Part shown: positions 28,378-37,928 of the stretch, in pieces
Layout of the letters: the number at the start of each line of letters is the position of its first letter
Numbering within the stretch: the first letter of the stretch is position 1
Source: Halobacillus litoralis
GTDB lineage: Bacteria; Bacillota; Bacilli; Bacillales; Halobacillaceae
DNA length: 64,000 bases
Direction: 5' to 3'
NCBI RefSeq assembly: GCF_004101865.1
Contig: NZ_CP026118.1
Coordinates: 1,123,501 to 1,187,500, forward strand
Notes under the pieces: model-generated
Told to the model about the DNA's origin: nothing
What the model saw: the letters and a program-made list of their open reading frames with translations, nothing else
Databases searched by the model: none
Program-made: the position numbers and the translations under genes

Positions 28378-28799
28378 ACTAACCAGCCCATGTAATCAAG
28401 TTGGCCTGTACTTAAGTTTGAGAGGCTTCGTAAAGCTTCATAATCAAATTTTAATAAGACGGGAATTCATTTTTTCAATGATTCGTCCATTTTGTTTGTG
28501 GTTCTGAACTTGAATATTATTTTCCGGATAAGGTTGAAGTCATTGAGAATAACTAACAAGCACTATAGACAAGTGATTGAAATGTTGTTGAAAAATTCCA
28601 GAACACCGCTTTGTAACTAGTATCTCCAAACTTGTTTAAAGAGATACTACCTAATCAATCTAGTTCCCTGTTCCTAGAAAAACAAAACGTTCATTTCCTG
28701 AATTACTTTCTTAGGAAGATAATGATGCTGTTTTGGGCTTATATACAAGTCGAAACTGGCTGTTACATGCAATCTGAAATTTGTCATTATAACAACACA

Positions 28800-28840
28800 A
28801 GGAACCGCTCTCTTATGGAAGATAAGAGAGCGGTTCCTTT
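28800..28840 (-). terminator. Rho-independent terminator (prkA)
   Basis: AAGGAACCGCTCTCTTAT pairs with ATAAGAGAGCGGTTCCTT around a short loop, just past the prkA stop. Confidence 0.9.
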
Positions 28841-28850
28841 GTGGAAATTA

Positions 28851-30746
28851 TTATCGATTCAATAGACTTCCTACATATTTCAGCAACTCATTTGCAGAAC
28901 TGGAATTATATCCATGCTCATCAACAAGTGTGGCCACAACCTCATTGACTTTCTTCAACTGCTGTTCATCAGGAGTCTTCGTGGAGGTCGTGATCTTAAC
29001 AACATCTTTCAAGTCAGCGAAAAGTTTCTTCTGAATCGCTTCACGCAAACGCTCATGTGATTGGTAATCGAACTTCTTGCCTTTACGGGCGTATGCGGAT
29101 ATACGGATTAATATTTCTTCACGGAAGGCTTTCTTCGCATTCTCTGACACACCGATTTGTTCTTCGATTGAACGCATCAGACGTTCATCCGGATTCAACT
29201 CTTCACCTGTGAGTGGATCTCGCAATTTTGCCTTATTACAATAGGCTTCAACATTGTCTAAATAGTTGTTCATCAAAGTTACAGCAGACTCTTCATACGA
29301 ATAGACAAAAGCTTTTTGTACTTCCTTCTTAGCAATTTCATCGTATTCTTTTCTCGCTAAGGAGATAAAATCTAAGTACCTTTCTTTATCATCATTTGAT
29401 ATTGAAGCGTGGCTGCCCAGCCCATCTTTCAAGGACCGTAATACATCCAGGGCATTGATCGACGTCAATTCTTTTTTAATAATAGTAGATGAAATACGGT
29501 TGATGACGTACCGTGGGTCAATTCCGCTCATTCCTTCATCAGAATGTTCTTTCTTCAGTTCCTCAACATCCACATCGCTGAAACCTTCCAAAATTTCGCC
29601 ATCATACAGACGCATTTTCTTCAGTACATCAATAGAAGCTTTCTTCGAGTCTTTCAAACGGGTCAAAATGGTGAACATGGCTGCTACGCGTAAAGTGTGT
29701 GGAGCAATATGAACATCCTTTATATCACTTTCACGAATCATCTTCTCATAAATGCGCTCTTCCTGGCTGACTCTTAAATTATAAGGTACCGGCATAACAA
29801 TCATCCGCGAATGAAGAGCTTCGTTCTTCTTATTGGCAATAAAAGAACGATACTCAGCTTCGTTGGTGTGTGCCACAATTAACTCATCGGCTGATATCAA
29901 AGCGAAACGTCCCGCTTTAAAGTTTCCTTCTTGAGTCAGACTCAGCAAATGCCATAAGAATTTCTCATCACATTTCAGCATTTCCTGGAATTCCATGATT
30001 CCGCGGTTAGCTTTGTTCAATTCTCCATCAAATCGATAAGCACGTGGATCTGATTCTGAACCATACTGGGCAATCGTCGAAAAGTCGATCGACCCCGTCA
30101 AATCTGCAATATCCTGTGATTTCGGATCAGAAGGACTGAAGGTACCAATGCCTGTACGCTTATCTTCTGAGAAAAAGACTCGTTCGACTAATACATCCTC
30201 GATTCTTCCTCCATATTCCGTTTCAACTCTCATCGTATTCAAAGGTGACAAACTGCCTTCGATTCGGATGCCATACTCTTCCTGAAATTCTTTTCGTAAG
30301 TGACTTGGGACTAAGTGCAGAGGATCTTCATGCATCGGGCATCCTTTAATTGCAAAAACCGCACCTTCGTCTGTGTGAGTGTACTTCTCCATTCCCCGCT
30401 TCAGTAAATTGACGAGCGTCGATTTACCACCACTTACAGGGCCCATCAATAATAGAATTCTTTTCCTGACATCAAGCCTTCTGGCTGCAGGGTGAAAGTA
30501 TTCCTCCACAAGCTTTTCCATCGCCTCATCAAGACCGTAGATATCTTCATCAAAAAACTTGTAGCGTTTATGGTCGTGCTCCTCTACAACTCCCGCACTT
30601 TTAATCATATTGTAAACGCGGGAATGGGCGGATTGAGCTAAATGAGGGCGCTCCTTTAGTAAATCCAGATACTCTGAGAATGTACCTTCCCACTTAAGTT
30701 CCTCTTCATGTTCCCGGTGGTCTTGTATTTTTTTTAAAATGTCCAC
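28851..30746 (-). CDS. prkA: Serine protein kinase / AAA+ ATPase PrkA
   Basis: A 631-residue PrkA: an N-terminal AAA+ module with Walker A GPVSGGKST (about 102-110) and a C-terminal kinase-like region. In Bacillus PrkA is made in the mother cell and supports sporulation. The start is GTG with GGGGGAGG seven bases upstream. Single gene with its own terminator. Normally found near yhbH; here the two are separated by odhAB and repeats. Confidence 0.93.
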   Translation of the reverse strand: MDILKKIQDHREHEEELKWEGTFSEYLDLLKERPHLAQSAHSRVYNMIKSAGVVEEHDHKRYKFFDEDIYGLDEAMEKLVEEYFHPAARRLDVRKRILLLMGPVSGGKSTLVNLLKRGMEKYTHTDEGAVFAIKGCPMHEDPLHLVPSHLRKEFQEEYGIRIEGSLSPLNTMRVETEYGGRIEDVLVERVFFSEDKRTGIGTFSPSDPKSQDIADLTGSIDFSTIAQYGSESDPRAYRFDGELNKANRGIMEFQEMLKCDEKFLWHLLSLTQEGNFKAGRFALISADELIVAHTNEAEYRSFIANKKNEALHSRMIVMPVPYNLRVSQEERIYEKMIRESDIKDVHIAPHTLRVAAMFTILTRLKDSKKASIDVLKKMRLYDGEILEGFSDVDVEELKKEHSDEGMSGIDPRYVINRISSTIIKKELTSINALDVLRSLKDGLGSHASISNDDKERYLDFISLARKEYDEIAKKEVQKAFVYSYEESAVTLMNNYLDNVEAYCNKAKLRDPLTGEELNPDERLMRSIEEQIGVSENAKKAFREEILIRISAYARKGKKFDYQSHERLREAIQKKLFADLKDVVKITTSTKTPDEQQLKKVNEVVATLVDEHGYNSSSANELLKYVGSLLNR

Positions 30747-30822
30747 TTCGCGACCTCCCCCGTCGTAAGAGACGAATTTTAATATATCCTATGCCTGGCT
30801 ACAGAAAAACATGTGTAATAAA

Positions 30823-31375
30823 GAAATGCGGAGCCACCCTGGTAGACATGACAAGCATAAGACAAGCCTTGTAGTGGAGGTTCTTTCTCCACGTAAAGGA
30901 TTGACTTATGACTCGAATGTCTGGGTGGCAGAGCTGGACACCTCACAAGAAATGTGGAAGCGGCTTGGTAGACCCGACAAGCATAAGACAAACGGCACTG
31001 TGGGGCGCCTTTCTCCACAGAGACGGTTGACTTATGACCTCGAGGGACTAGCCGCTGCAACTGGATCATGATACGAAATGCGGAGCCACCCTGGTAGACA
31101 TGACAAGCATAAGACAAGACTTGTAGCGGAGGTTCTTTCTCCACGTAAAAGATTGACTTATGACTCGAATGTCTGGGTGGCAGAGCTGGACAACATCCAA
31201 GAAATGTGGAAGCGGCCTGGTAGACCCGACAAGCATAAGACAAACGGCACTGTAGAGCGCCTTTCTCCACAGAGACGGTTGAATTATGACCTCGAGGGAC
31301 TAGCCGCTGCCTCATGAAACGAAATACGGTAACACCCTGGAGATCCTCCCCCATAAATGAATTTTGTCTTATGTT
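30823..31375. repeat. Array of 126-bp hairpin repeat units
   Basis: Units start with GAAATGYGG at 30823, 30949, 31075 and 31201 (lengths 126, 126, 126, 120), with a partial fifth at 31321. Odd units are nearly identical to each other, and so are even units. Each unit folds into an outer stem (unit 1: 30833-30861 with 30905-30929) and an inner GTGGAG/CTCCAC hairpin. Stem bases differ between odd and even units on both arms, so pairing is kept. Confidence 0.9.
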
Positions 31376-31539
31376 CTCAAACGATTCGGTAATACAGCTC
31401 GACCAAATAACAGACAAAGACAAACTCTGAATTAGAAATATTGAATTTCTTTGATGCGGACTATGTGCCATTTGCTTAAAAGACACAAGGAAGATGCCCC
31501 ATACACTTAAGCCTATGTGACTGCAGGCAATAAATTGAC

Positions 31540-31571
31540 ACAAAAAAAGGACTGCTCCATAAAGTCAGTCC
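31540..31571 (-). terminator. Rho-independent terminator
   Basis: AGGACTGAC/GCAGTCCT stem and a run of T on the minus strand, overlapping the stop of the small membrane protein gene. Confidence 0.8.
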
Positions 31572-31744
31572 TCTCCATAATCTTTCTCTTGGTTATGACG
31601 ATGCCGTTTAGACAACCCCATCACTAAAAAGGTGATAAATAAGAATATATTCAACCAACGGAAATCGTCGTAAAAAATAGCTAATAGGGCCCATATGGCT
31701 GCACTGATTAAAAAAAGCATGCTTGATATCAACGTTTGACTCAC
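31565..31744 (-). CDS. Small two-helix membrane protein
   Basis: A 59-residue protein with two hydrophobic helices (about 3-23 and 31-45) and a charged C-terminal tail (SKRHRHNQEKDYGED). The GTG start has AAGGAGGG six bases upstream, and a terminator covers its stop. That combination makes it a genuine gene despite its size. No family recognised. Confidence 0.75.
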   Translation of the reverse strand: MSQTLISSMLFLISAAIWALLAIFYDDFRWLNIFLFITFLVMGLSKRHRHNQEKDYGED

Positions 31745-31955
31745 GATTCATCCCTCCTTCTCCCATTATAGAACATCCTTTAGTTAATGTATGTAAAGTT
31801 AACCGTCCTCCCATAAGTATGATGGCCTATTCAGAACTATGATTACAGCCTTTTTTCTCCCTTTGCAAATTTTGACACCACTCTGCAGCATTGTTAGAAT
31901 TGTTGTGAATATTTTAACTGGATAAAGTGCTACACGACAGAAAGAAGGATTGCAA

Positions 31956-32771
31956 ATGGATACATGGTACTTTGTCGACTCTGGTCACTGTACTCCTGCT
32001 ATCAATATGGCATTGGATGAAGCATTGATGAATTGGCACCGCCAAGGGAAGATTCCCCCTGTCATCCGCTTTTATGGATGGAAGCCAGCCGGCCTGTCCG
32101 TTGGCTATTTTCAAAAAGTCAAAGGCAAAATCGACCTTGAAGGTGTTCAGAAGCATGGTTACAAACTGGTTCGTCGTCAAACAGGGGGCAGGGCTGTCCT
32201 ACATGACAACGAACTCACATATAGTGTTATTGTTTCAGAAGATCACAAGGACATGCCAGCTTCCGTTAAAGAAGCTTACCTGGTCCTCTCAAAAGGGCTG
32301 CTGAAAGGATTTACAAACTTAGGCATTCAGGCTGATTTTGCTATACCTGATGGTAAGTTGGACGTCGCTGGTTCTGCCGTCTGCTTTGAAGAACCATCAT
32401 GGTATGAGCTGATTGTCGATGGAAAGAAAGCAGCAGGAAGTGCTCAAACACGTAAGAAAGGTGTCATTTTGCAACATGGTTCTATTCCTATTGATGTAGA
32501 TGACATGAAACTTTTCGACATGTTCATTTATAAGAATGAACGTATTAAAGAAAGAGCAAGAAAAGCATTTGGAGACAAAGCTGTTGCCATCAATCAAATA
32601 CGTGAAGAAACAGTTGGTTTTGATGAAACGAAAGCAGCTTTTAAAGATGGTTTTGAGAAGGGTTTGAATATACATTTAGAACCTTTTGAACTCTCAGAGG
32701 AACAATGGCAGGAAGTTAAACAGATTGCAGAAGAACGCTATGAAACAGATGATTGGAATTATTCCCGTTAA
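31956..32771 (+). CDS. lipM: Octanoyl-[acyl carrier protein]:protein N-octanoyltransferase LipM
   Basis: The 271-residue product is a BPL/LplA-type fold. [18 protein letters not shown] and the catalytic Cys143 in [11 protein letters not shown], followed by GKKAAGSAQ, identify LipM. It moves octanoate from ACP to GcvH, the first step of lipoate assembly in Bacillus. The ATG at 31956 has AAGGA six bases upstream; a TTG two codons earlier overlaps the spacing. lipA follows 18 bases downstream, making one pathway operon. The product serves OdhB, also encoded in this window. Confidence 0.92.
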   Translation: MDTWYFVDSGHCTPAINMALDEALMNWHRQGKIPPVIRFYGWKPAGLSVGYFQKVKGKIDLEGVQKHGYKLVRRQTGGRAVLHDNELTYSVIVSEDHKDMPASVKEAYLVLSKGLLKGFTNLGIQADFAIPDGKLDVAGSAVCFEEPSWYELIVDGKKAAGSAQTRKKGVILQHGSIPIDVDDMKLFDMFIYKNERIKERARKAFGDKAVAINQIREETVGFDETKAAFKDGFEKGLNIHLEPFELSEEQWQEVKQIAEERYETDDWNYSR

Positions 32772-32789
32772 ATAAAGGAGTGGAGAGCG

Positions 32790-33734
32790 TTGGGCAAAAA
32801 TCAAGACTACATAAGAAAACCAGAATGGCTGAAAATCAAAATCAACACGAACAAATCTTATACCGGACTAAAGAAACTGATGCGCGAAAAGAAATTGAAT
32901 ACGGTATGTGAAGAGGCACGCTGCCCGAATATCCATGAATGCTGGAGTGAGAGGAAAACAGCTACCTTCATGATTCTAGGAGATACGTGTACACGTGGCT
33001 GCCGTTTCTGCGCGGTCAAAACTGGTCTTCCAAACGAGCTCGATTGGGGCGAACCAGAGCGTGTGGCAGAATCTGTTGAAATTATGGGATTGAAGCACGT
33101 TGTTGTTACAGCAGTAGCCCGCGATGACCTGGAAGATGGGGGCGCTGCAGTTTTCGGTGAGACTGTTAAAGCAATCCGCCGTCGAGTCCCTGGCTGCACG
33201 GTGGAAATTTTACCTTCAGACATGAAAGGCGATTACGACAGCCTGCACACACTTATGGGTGGAGAACCTGATATTTTCAATCACAACATCGAAACTGTTC
33301 GTCGCTTAACAAAAAAGGTTCGCGCGCGTGCTATGTATGATCGATCTCTTGAACTGCTACGCCGAGTCAAAGAAATCCGTCCTGATACACCTACAAAATC
33401 CAGCATTATGGTCGGGCTTGGAGAAACCAAAGAAGAAATCGTGGAAGCTATGGACGACCTTCTCGCTCACAATGTCGACATCATGACTATTGGTCAGTAT
33501 TTGCAGCCAACGAAAAAGCATTTGAATGTTGAACGGTATTATCATCCTGATGAGTTTGAAGAGTTAAAGCAAATAGCGCTTGAGAAAGGGTTCAGGCACT
33601 GTGAAGCAGGTCCGATGGTGCGTTCTTCTTATCACGCTGATGAGCAGGTCAATAATACATCCGCTCAGCGCCGCATTAAATATATGGAAGGTTATGAATC
33701 TCAAGGGAAAGAATTAGATAAGACCAACTTTTAA
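32790..33734 (+). CDS. lipA: Lipoyl synthase
   Basis: A 314-residue radical-SAM enzyme inserting two sulfurs into protein-bound octanoate. The auxiliary [4Fe-4S] ligands Cys40, Cys45 and Cys51 ([12 protein letters not shown]) and the SAM cluster Cys67, Cys71 and Cys74 (CTRGCRFC) are all present, as is the C-terminal RSSYHAD. The start is TTG with AAAGGAG nine bases upstream. It is second in lipM-lipA and is followed by a strong terminator. Confidence 0.95.
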   Translation: MGKNQDYIRKPEWLKIKINTNKSYTGLKKLMREKKLNTVCEEARCPNIHECWSERKTATFMILGDTCTRGCRFCAVKTGLPNELDWGEPERVAESVEIMGLKHVVVTAVARDDLEDGGAAVFGETVKAIRRRVPGCTVEILPSDMKGDYDSLHTLMGGEPDIFNHNIETVRRLTKKVRARAMYDRSLELLRRVKEIRPDTPTKSSIMVGLGETKEEIVEAMDDLLAHNVDIMTIGQYLQPTKKHLNVERYYHPDEFEELKQIALEKGFRHCEAGPMVRSSYHADEQVNNTSAQRRIKYMEGYESQGKELDKTNF

Positions 33735-33740
33735 TCATTA

Positions 33741-33771
33741 ATATCGCCCCTCGATGAGGGGCGATATTTTT
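33741..33771. terminator. Bidirectional terminator between lipA and the Gly/Tyr-rich gene
   Basis: AATATCGCCCCTC/GAGGGGCGATATT stem with T-runs on both strands. Confidence 0.9.
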
Positions 33772-34031
33772 TACCAGAACCCGCCATACGGGGGACGTCC
33801 GTAATACCCGCCATAATAAGGAGGTCGATTATAATAGGGAGGTGGATATCCATAGCCTCCGCCACCGTAGCCTCCACCACCAAACCCGCCATAAAGGCCA
33901 GGAGCAAGAGCACCACCTAAGAAGCCACCGAGCAGCCCGCCCGCGAACGGTCCGAAAAAGAAGAATCGTTCATCTTCATTACGAAAATCTTCCTCAACGT
34001 CATACGGGTAATAATATGGGTATTGATTCAT
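33771..34031 (-). CDS. Gly/Tyr/Pro-rich small protein (coat-like)
   Basis: An 86-residue low-complexity protein. The N-terminus MNQYPYYYPYDVEEDF is acidic/Tyr-rich, the middle is a Gly-rich hydrophobic segment (GPFAGGLLGGFLGGALAP), and the tail has GGGGYGGGGYGYPPPYY-type repeats. Composition resembles small spore-coat or spore-surface proteins of Bacillaceae, but no specific family is claimed. GGAGGAG lies five bases before the ATG. Convergent with lipA. Confidence 0.75.
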   Translation of the reverse strand: MNQYPYYYPYDVEEDFRNEDERFFFFGPFAGGLLGGFLGGALAPGLYGGFGGGGYGGGGYGYPPPYYNRPPYYGGYYGRPPYGGFW

Positions 34032-34147
34032 TCATACTCCTCCAATCCATCCTTGGTTATTCACCTACCCTTCACTCTATGTAATCGCCCGGTACAACGT
34101 ATAGGCATCTGTCATCCAACACAGGATAAATTTAGCTGGACAAACAA

Positions 34148-34176
34148 TTCACATCTTTATTGAAATGAGTTATAAT
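34148..34176 (+). promoter_or_regulatory. Sigma-A-like promoter of the 31-residue peptide gene
   Basis: TTCACA (34148-34153), 17-base spacer, TATAAT (34171-34176). Confidence 0.6.
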
Positions 34177-34220
34177 ATTCGTTAGTAATGCTTGTCTGGC
34201 TATTAAAAGGAGGACCATAC

Positions 34221-34316
34221 ATGAATCTAACATTGATCATTCTTGTCTGTGTCGCATTTCTGACAGCTATTTTCGCCGCAGGATACGATACTAAAGCCGG
34301 TAAACCCAGAAAATAA
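34221..34316 (+). CDS. 31-residue membrane peptide
   Basis: Very short gene with an ideal SD (AAGGAGG seven bases before the ATG), a sigma-A-like promoter upstream and a terminator eight bases downstream. The peptide has one hydrophobic helix (LTLIILVCVAFLTAIFAAG) and a basic tail (TKAGKPRK). Similar tiny membrane peptides occur across Bacillaceae; the function is unknown. Confidence 0.75.
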   Translation: MNLTLIILVCVAFLTAIFAAGYDTKAGKPRK

Positions 34317-34324
34317 ATTCATGA

Positions 34325-34354
34325 AAAACGCACCCTTATCAGGTGCGTTTTTTT
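34325..34354 (+). terminator. Rho-independent terminator
   Basis: AACGCACC/GGTGCGTT stem followed by seven T, after the peptide gene. Confidence 0.9.
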
Positions 34355-34483
34355 GTATATTCAAGTATGTTAGTCTGAATTCTTCATATCGTGTGGAACC
34401 AATACCTCTAGAGGGGCACAAAACCTTCATATGGACGCAGTTAAGAAATCTACAGACTTCGATTCCTGATTTTCCTGAATGAC

Positions 34484-34509
34484 AGAAAAACGACTCCATA
34501 AGGGAGCCG
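34484..34509 (-). terminator. Rho-independent terminator (trmL)
   Basis: CGGCTCC/GGAGTCG stem on the minus strand followed by TTTTT, 15 bases past the trmL stop. Confidence 0.7.
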
Positions 34510-34524
34510 CTTCAAAATGAACCA

Positions 34525-35001
34525 TCATTTGATCAAATTCGGGAATCCTTGCTGCTTCAGAGCATCGAACAAGATAATCGAAACCGTGTTGGCCAAGTTC
34601 AAAGAACGCACATGATTTGTCATCGGCACGCGTAAACATCGATCTTCAAGGCCTTCTAACAACTCCGTGGGAATTCCGTCACTTTCTCGTCCAAAGACGA
34701 ACATCAAATCTTTGTCCGAGTCACCAAAGTCAAAATCCGCGTAAGACTTCGTACCGAAGTTTTCAATATAATAAAATTCACCGTCTGGGTACGTCTCATA
34801 TAGTTGGTGGATGGAATCATAATAATGGACATTTACTTGATGCCAATAATCCAACCCTGCTCGTCGAAGCATCTTATCATCTGTGGAGAATCCAAGCGGA
34901 CGAATGAGATGAAGTTCTGAGTTCGTAGCTAAACATGTACGAGCGATATTTCCAGTATTCGCGGGAATTTCGGGTTGAAAGAGTACAATGTGATTCGGCA
35001 T
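34525..35001 (-). CDS. trmL: tRNA (cytidine(34)-2'-O)-methyltransferase
   Basis: A 158-residue minimal SPOUT methyltransferase. The family blocks FQPEIPANTGNIARTC, FVFGRESDGIP and the trefoil-knot NHVRSLNLANTVSIILFDAL are present. It methylates the ribose of the wobble base in tRNA-Leu. The ATG at 35001 has GAGG eight bases upstream; the GTG three codons earlier touches that SD. A tRNA-Leu(CAA) gene, one of the expected substrates, lies in the same window, though unlinked. Confidence 0.93.
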   Translation of the reverse strand: MPNHIVLFQPEIPANTGNIARTCLATNSELHLIRPLGFSTDDKMLRRAGLDYWHQVNVHYYDSIHQLYETYPDGEFYYIENFGTKSYADFDFGDSDKDLMFVFGRESDGIPTELLEGLEDRCLRVPMTNHVRSLNLANTVSIILFDALKQQGFPNLIK

Positions 35002-35050
35002 ATGTTTCACCTCAGTCTAATCTTAGTCAACTAAGATATTATATCATCCT

Positions 35051-35914
35051 TCAACCATCGATTCTATAAAATTTGTATTGAATGTCAGACGTATAGGCTG
35101 TCGAGTCTTCATAATCCCAATACCGGTGGCGGCTGTTTGATGTGTGGGCATTCACCAGAGGCATTCCATTGCCATCTTTTTTCACAACGAATGTATTGTG
35201 ATCAAAACGCCCGTTCCCTTCAAAATCATAACAAATTACATCACCTGGTGAAAGCTGATCTGCTGAAGATACTTCCGTGGCAGTCAGCCCCTGCCTTGCC
35301 CCTCCAAAATACCACCTGAGAGCATGAGCGACACTCCAGCTGTAGCTCCATGTCCCGTTTCCATACCACCAGCCTCTGCCTCGGTTAGGAGCCCCCCAAG
35401 TCGGCGCTCCTCCTGCTCGTAAACATTGAGATACATAATTGGTACAGTCCACATCAAAATGCCGGTATGATGGATTATAGCTATCCCACCAGCGATCAGC
35501 ATACCTTACCGCTTCTCTTCTGTTATAAGTGAAACGCACGTGTTCTCTTTCCTCTTTGTCGATAAAATCAAAGGAAAGTTGTTTATCTGCCCTTCCCCCT
35601 TGTTCCGTCTTGACTTTATTATCGGATATCTCTTGCCCTATAAAATGAACTTCTCCAACGTACAGCCCCTCTTCTAAGAAATTGGACCGTCCGTCCTTTA
35701 CTAATATGGAGAGTGTCAAAAAATATTGCAGGATGGTGTGATTTTCATATGCGAACCTATGGTATGGTTTCAAATGGAAAGTGATCCGTTGTAAGTGTTG
35801 GCCTCTGTTTTGAATACCATTCACTTTGTTTTTCAACCACACCTCTTGGTCTTGATCAATCAGCTGATCCATCACCTTTTCCCAGTATTTCTGCAATTGA
35901 TATGTATGGCTCAT
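35051..35914 (-). CDS. Amidase-domain protein (Amidase_6, YhbB-like)
   Basis: The 287-residue protein has an N-terminal domain of unknown function (1-145) and a C-terminal Amidase_6/NlpC-like domain with DCTNYVSQCLRAGG (candidate nucleophile Cys) and RFDHNTFVV (His). Such proteins are putative wall hydrolases. No signal peptide is seen with the ATG at 35914 (GGAGGG seven bases before), so it could act inside the mother cell during sporulation, like YhbB. The longer frame to 36043 contains a hydrophobic stretch but lacks an SD. Confidence 0.75.
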   Translation of the reverse strand: MSHTYQLQKYWEKVMDQLIDQDQEVWLKNKVNGIQNRGQHLQRITFHLKPYHRFAYENHTILQYFLTLSILVKDGRSNFLEEGLYVGEVHFIGQEISDNKVKTEQGGRADKQLSFDFIDKEEREHVRFTYNRREAVRYADRWWDSYNPSYRHFDVDCTNYVSQCLRAGGAPTWGAPNRGRGWWYGNGTWSYSWSVAHALRWYFGGARQGLTATEVSSADQLSPGDVICYDFEGNGRFDHNTFVVKKDGNGMPLVNAHTSNSRHRYWDYEDSTAYTSDIQYKFYRIDG

Positions 35915-35966
35915 CCTTCTTCCCTCCTCTTTAATCATATGAAGAGAAAAGGAAGAAATGAATGAA

Positions 35967-36070
35967 AGCAAAAGCGCAAGCGTCTTGAACAGCCTCGACA
36001 AGCTTAAGCAATCCTTTGAAGTCGCGGCTTTTTTCCAAAGCAAAGTGCTTGTTCATGACCTCGGAATGGT
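35967..36070. repeat. Degenerate copy of the GACAAGCATAAG repeat family
   Basis: AAAGCGCAAGCGTCTT, CCTCGACAAGCTTAAGC and CATGACCTCGGA match the arms of the 126-bp units at 30.8-31.3 kb with many changes. Confidence 0.45.
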
Positions 36071-36129
36071 AAAGGATAACCATAAATTGATTCACAATCA
36101 TATAGTTAATAATTTCCAGAGAACAAGAA

Positions 36130-36156
36130 AAACGGCTACTCCAATTGGAATAGCCG
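36130..36156 (-). terminator. Rho-independent terminator (ogt)
   Basis: CGGCTATTCC/GGAGTAGCCG stem followed by TTTTTC on the minus strand, directly after the ogt stop. Confidence 0.8.
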
Positions 36157-36158
36157 CT

Positions 36159-36707
36159 TTATAATTGCTGTGTTACTGTATGATGTTCATTTTCAAATTC
36201 TAAGAGTTTTTGTTTTTTATCCAAACCACCAGCATAGCCTACCAGTTTCCCATTACTCCCGATGACACGATGACATGGGACGACAATGGAAAATGGATTT
36301 TGGTTGATCGCTCCCCCTACAGCACGAATCGCCTTTGGTGAATGCATAGAAGCAGCGATATCTTTATAAGAACGAGTTTCCCCGTATGGCGCATAGTGAA
36401 GAAGGGCTCGCCAGACTTGCCTTTGAAAATCTGTTCCATAGCAATTAAGCGGGACATGAAACTCCGATCGGTTTCCCTCAAAATATTCCATAATTTCAAG
36501 CATGGTTTGCTTCACATACTTATGCTCGGGGTCGTAAACCAACTCCCCTTTAAGGAAATGTTTCCTTTTCCAAGATTGATAGGAAGAGAGCCGCTCTTCA
36601 TGATGGCCATAATCGATGCGGCATACTCCTTCATCATTGGCTAATACAGTCATTACACCCAAAGGAGTTTCGAATGAGTCATAGTATAAGAAAGAATGAT
36701 GGTTCAT
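36159..36707 (-). CDS. ogt: Methylated-DNA--protein-cysteine methyltransferase
   Basis: A 182-residue suicide repair protein that removes methyl groups from O6-methylguanine. The acceptor-Cys motif VPCHRVIGSNG, the helix-turn-helix FQRQVWRALL..PYGETRSYKDIA and GYAGGLDKKQKLLEFE are present. The ATG at 36707 with GAAGGGG six bases upstream is preferred; the 25 codons open upstream lack an SD. queG lies just upstream (72-base gap) on the same strand, and the two may be co-transcribed. Confidence 0.92.
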   Translation of the reverse strand: MNHHSFLYYDSFETPLGVMTVLANDEGVCRIDYGHHEERLSSYQSWKRKHFLKGELVYDPEHKYVKQTMLEIMEYFEGNRSEFHVPLNCYGTDFQRQVWRALLHYAPYGETRSYKDIAASMHSPKAIRAVGGAINQNPFSIVVPCHRVIGSNGKLVGYAGGLDKKQKLLEFENEHHTVTQQL

Positions 36708-36778
36708 AGCCAACCCCTTCTTTTTAACAGTTTTTTCTATTATACAAGAGCCTTTCCTGATTGAAAAGGTACATTTGG

Positions 36779-37912
36779 TCATTGTTTTTGAAATTGGACA
36801 CCTTTTTCCATTTCAAACAACACCTGTTCATCCTCTTCTCGCTCCATCGCTTCCTCGATTGCAGCGAAACATTCCGGTTTGCCGATTTTCCCAAGCCCCC
36901 AGGCAGAAGTCCCTCTGATTACCGGCCTTGGATCTTCATTCATCAAACGGACAAGTTCATCAATTGCTGTTTCATCACGGTAATGAGCCAGGGCTAAAAT
37001 CGCGTTTCTCTGAATCGGTTTTTTTCCACGCCAAGAACCGGAAATGAACCCGAATTTATCCTTGAATTGACGGTTGGAAATGGATAATAGTGGCGTCAAT
37101 TTCGGTTTAGATACTTCTGGGTCTGGTTCGAGTTCCTCGTGGTTATGAAAATCTTTTTTGCGATTTTTTGGACAGACGGTTTGGCATGTGTCACAACCGT
37201 ATAATCGATTTCCGATTTTAGTGCGGAACTCATCCGGCAAAAAGTCTTTCGTCTGTGTTAAGAAAGCGATACAACGTTGTGCGTTCAATTGACCGCCCTG
37301 GACAAGCGCACCGGTCGGACACGCATCTACACAAATGTTACATTCTCCACAGCTGTCATTCACAGGCTCATCCGGGGCAAAAGGAATGTTGGTAACCAAT
37401 TCTCCTAAATATACATATGAACCAAACTCAGGAGTGATCACGGCACAATTTTTTCCACTGAAGCCGATACCCGCTCTCTCTGCGACAGCACGATCAGACA
37501 ATTCACCCGTATCCACCATCGATTTCAATTCAACTTCCGGAAACTTCTCTTGCAGAAAAGCTCCGAGTTTCTGCAAACGATCGCGCAGAACGTTATGGTA
37601 ATCCTGTCCCCAGGAAGCACGGCAGAAAATACCTCGCCGATCTCCCTTTTTACTTCGAGGAGCATCGTGCATCTTTGAAGGATAAGCCAGGGCAATCGAT
37701 ATGATGGATTGAGCACCAGGAAGCAGGCGACCCGGTTCTGTCCGTTCTTCTACACTTCCTTTTTCAAAGCCAGACTGATACTCTAACTCTTGCTGTCGCT
37801 TCAATCTCGCTTTAAGCTCACCAAACACATCTGCAGAGGCAAAACCAATCTTATCGATACCGATTTCTTTGCTGTAGGCGATAACCTCTTCTTTAAACTG
37901 GTGAAAATCCAC
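36779..37912 (-). CDS. queG: Epoxyqueuosine reductase
   Basis: A 377-residue cobalamin/iron-sulfur enzyme for the last step of queuosine synthesis at the tRNA wobble position. Two [4Fe-4S] motifs, CGECNICVDACPTGAL and CDTCQTVCPKN, are intact, and a C-terminal HEAT-like tRNA-binding part follows (about 290-377). The start is GTG with GGGAGG eight bases upstream. It lies 16 bases downstream of the ABC-class ATPase gene, in an apparent operon. Confidence 0.93.
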   Translation of the reverse strand: MDFHQFKEEVIAYSKEIGIDKIGFASADVFGELKARLKRQQELEYQSGFEKGSVEERTEPGRLLPGAQSIISIALAYPSKMHDAPRSKKGDRRGIFCRASWGQDYHNVLRDRLQKLGAFLQEKFPEVELKSMVDTGELSDRAVAERAGIGFSGKNCAVITPEFGSYVYLGELVTNIPFAPDEPVNDSCGECNICVDACPTGALVQGGQLNAQRCIAFLTQTKDFLPDEFRTKIGNRLYGCDTCQTVCPKNRKKDFHNHEELEPDPEVSKPKLTPLLSISNRQFKDKFGFISGSWRGKKPIQRNAILALAHYRDETAIDELVRLMNEDPRPVIRGTSAWGLGKIGKPECFAAIEEAMEREEDEQVLFEMEKGVQFQKQ

Positions 37913-37928
37913 CCTGACGACCTCCCTT

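Noticed and set aside
30823..31375. CRISPR array
   Set aside because: The units are 126 bp with no short constant repeat plus variable spacers, and no cas genes are near.
30779..31543. A 254-residue minus-strand open frame with internal repeats
   Set aside because: It runs straight through the 126-bp repeat array, has no SD, and its apparent repeats simply mirror the DNA repeats.
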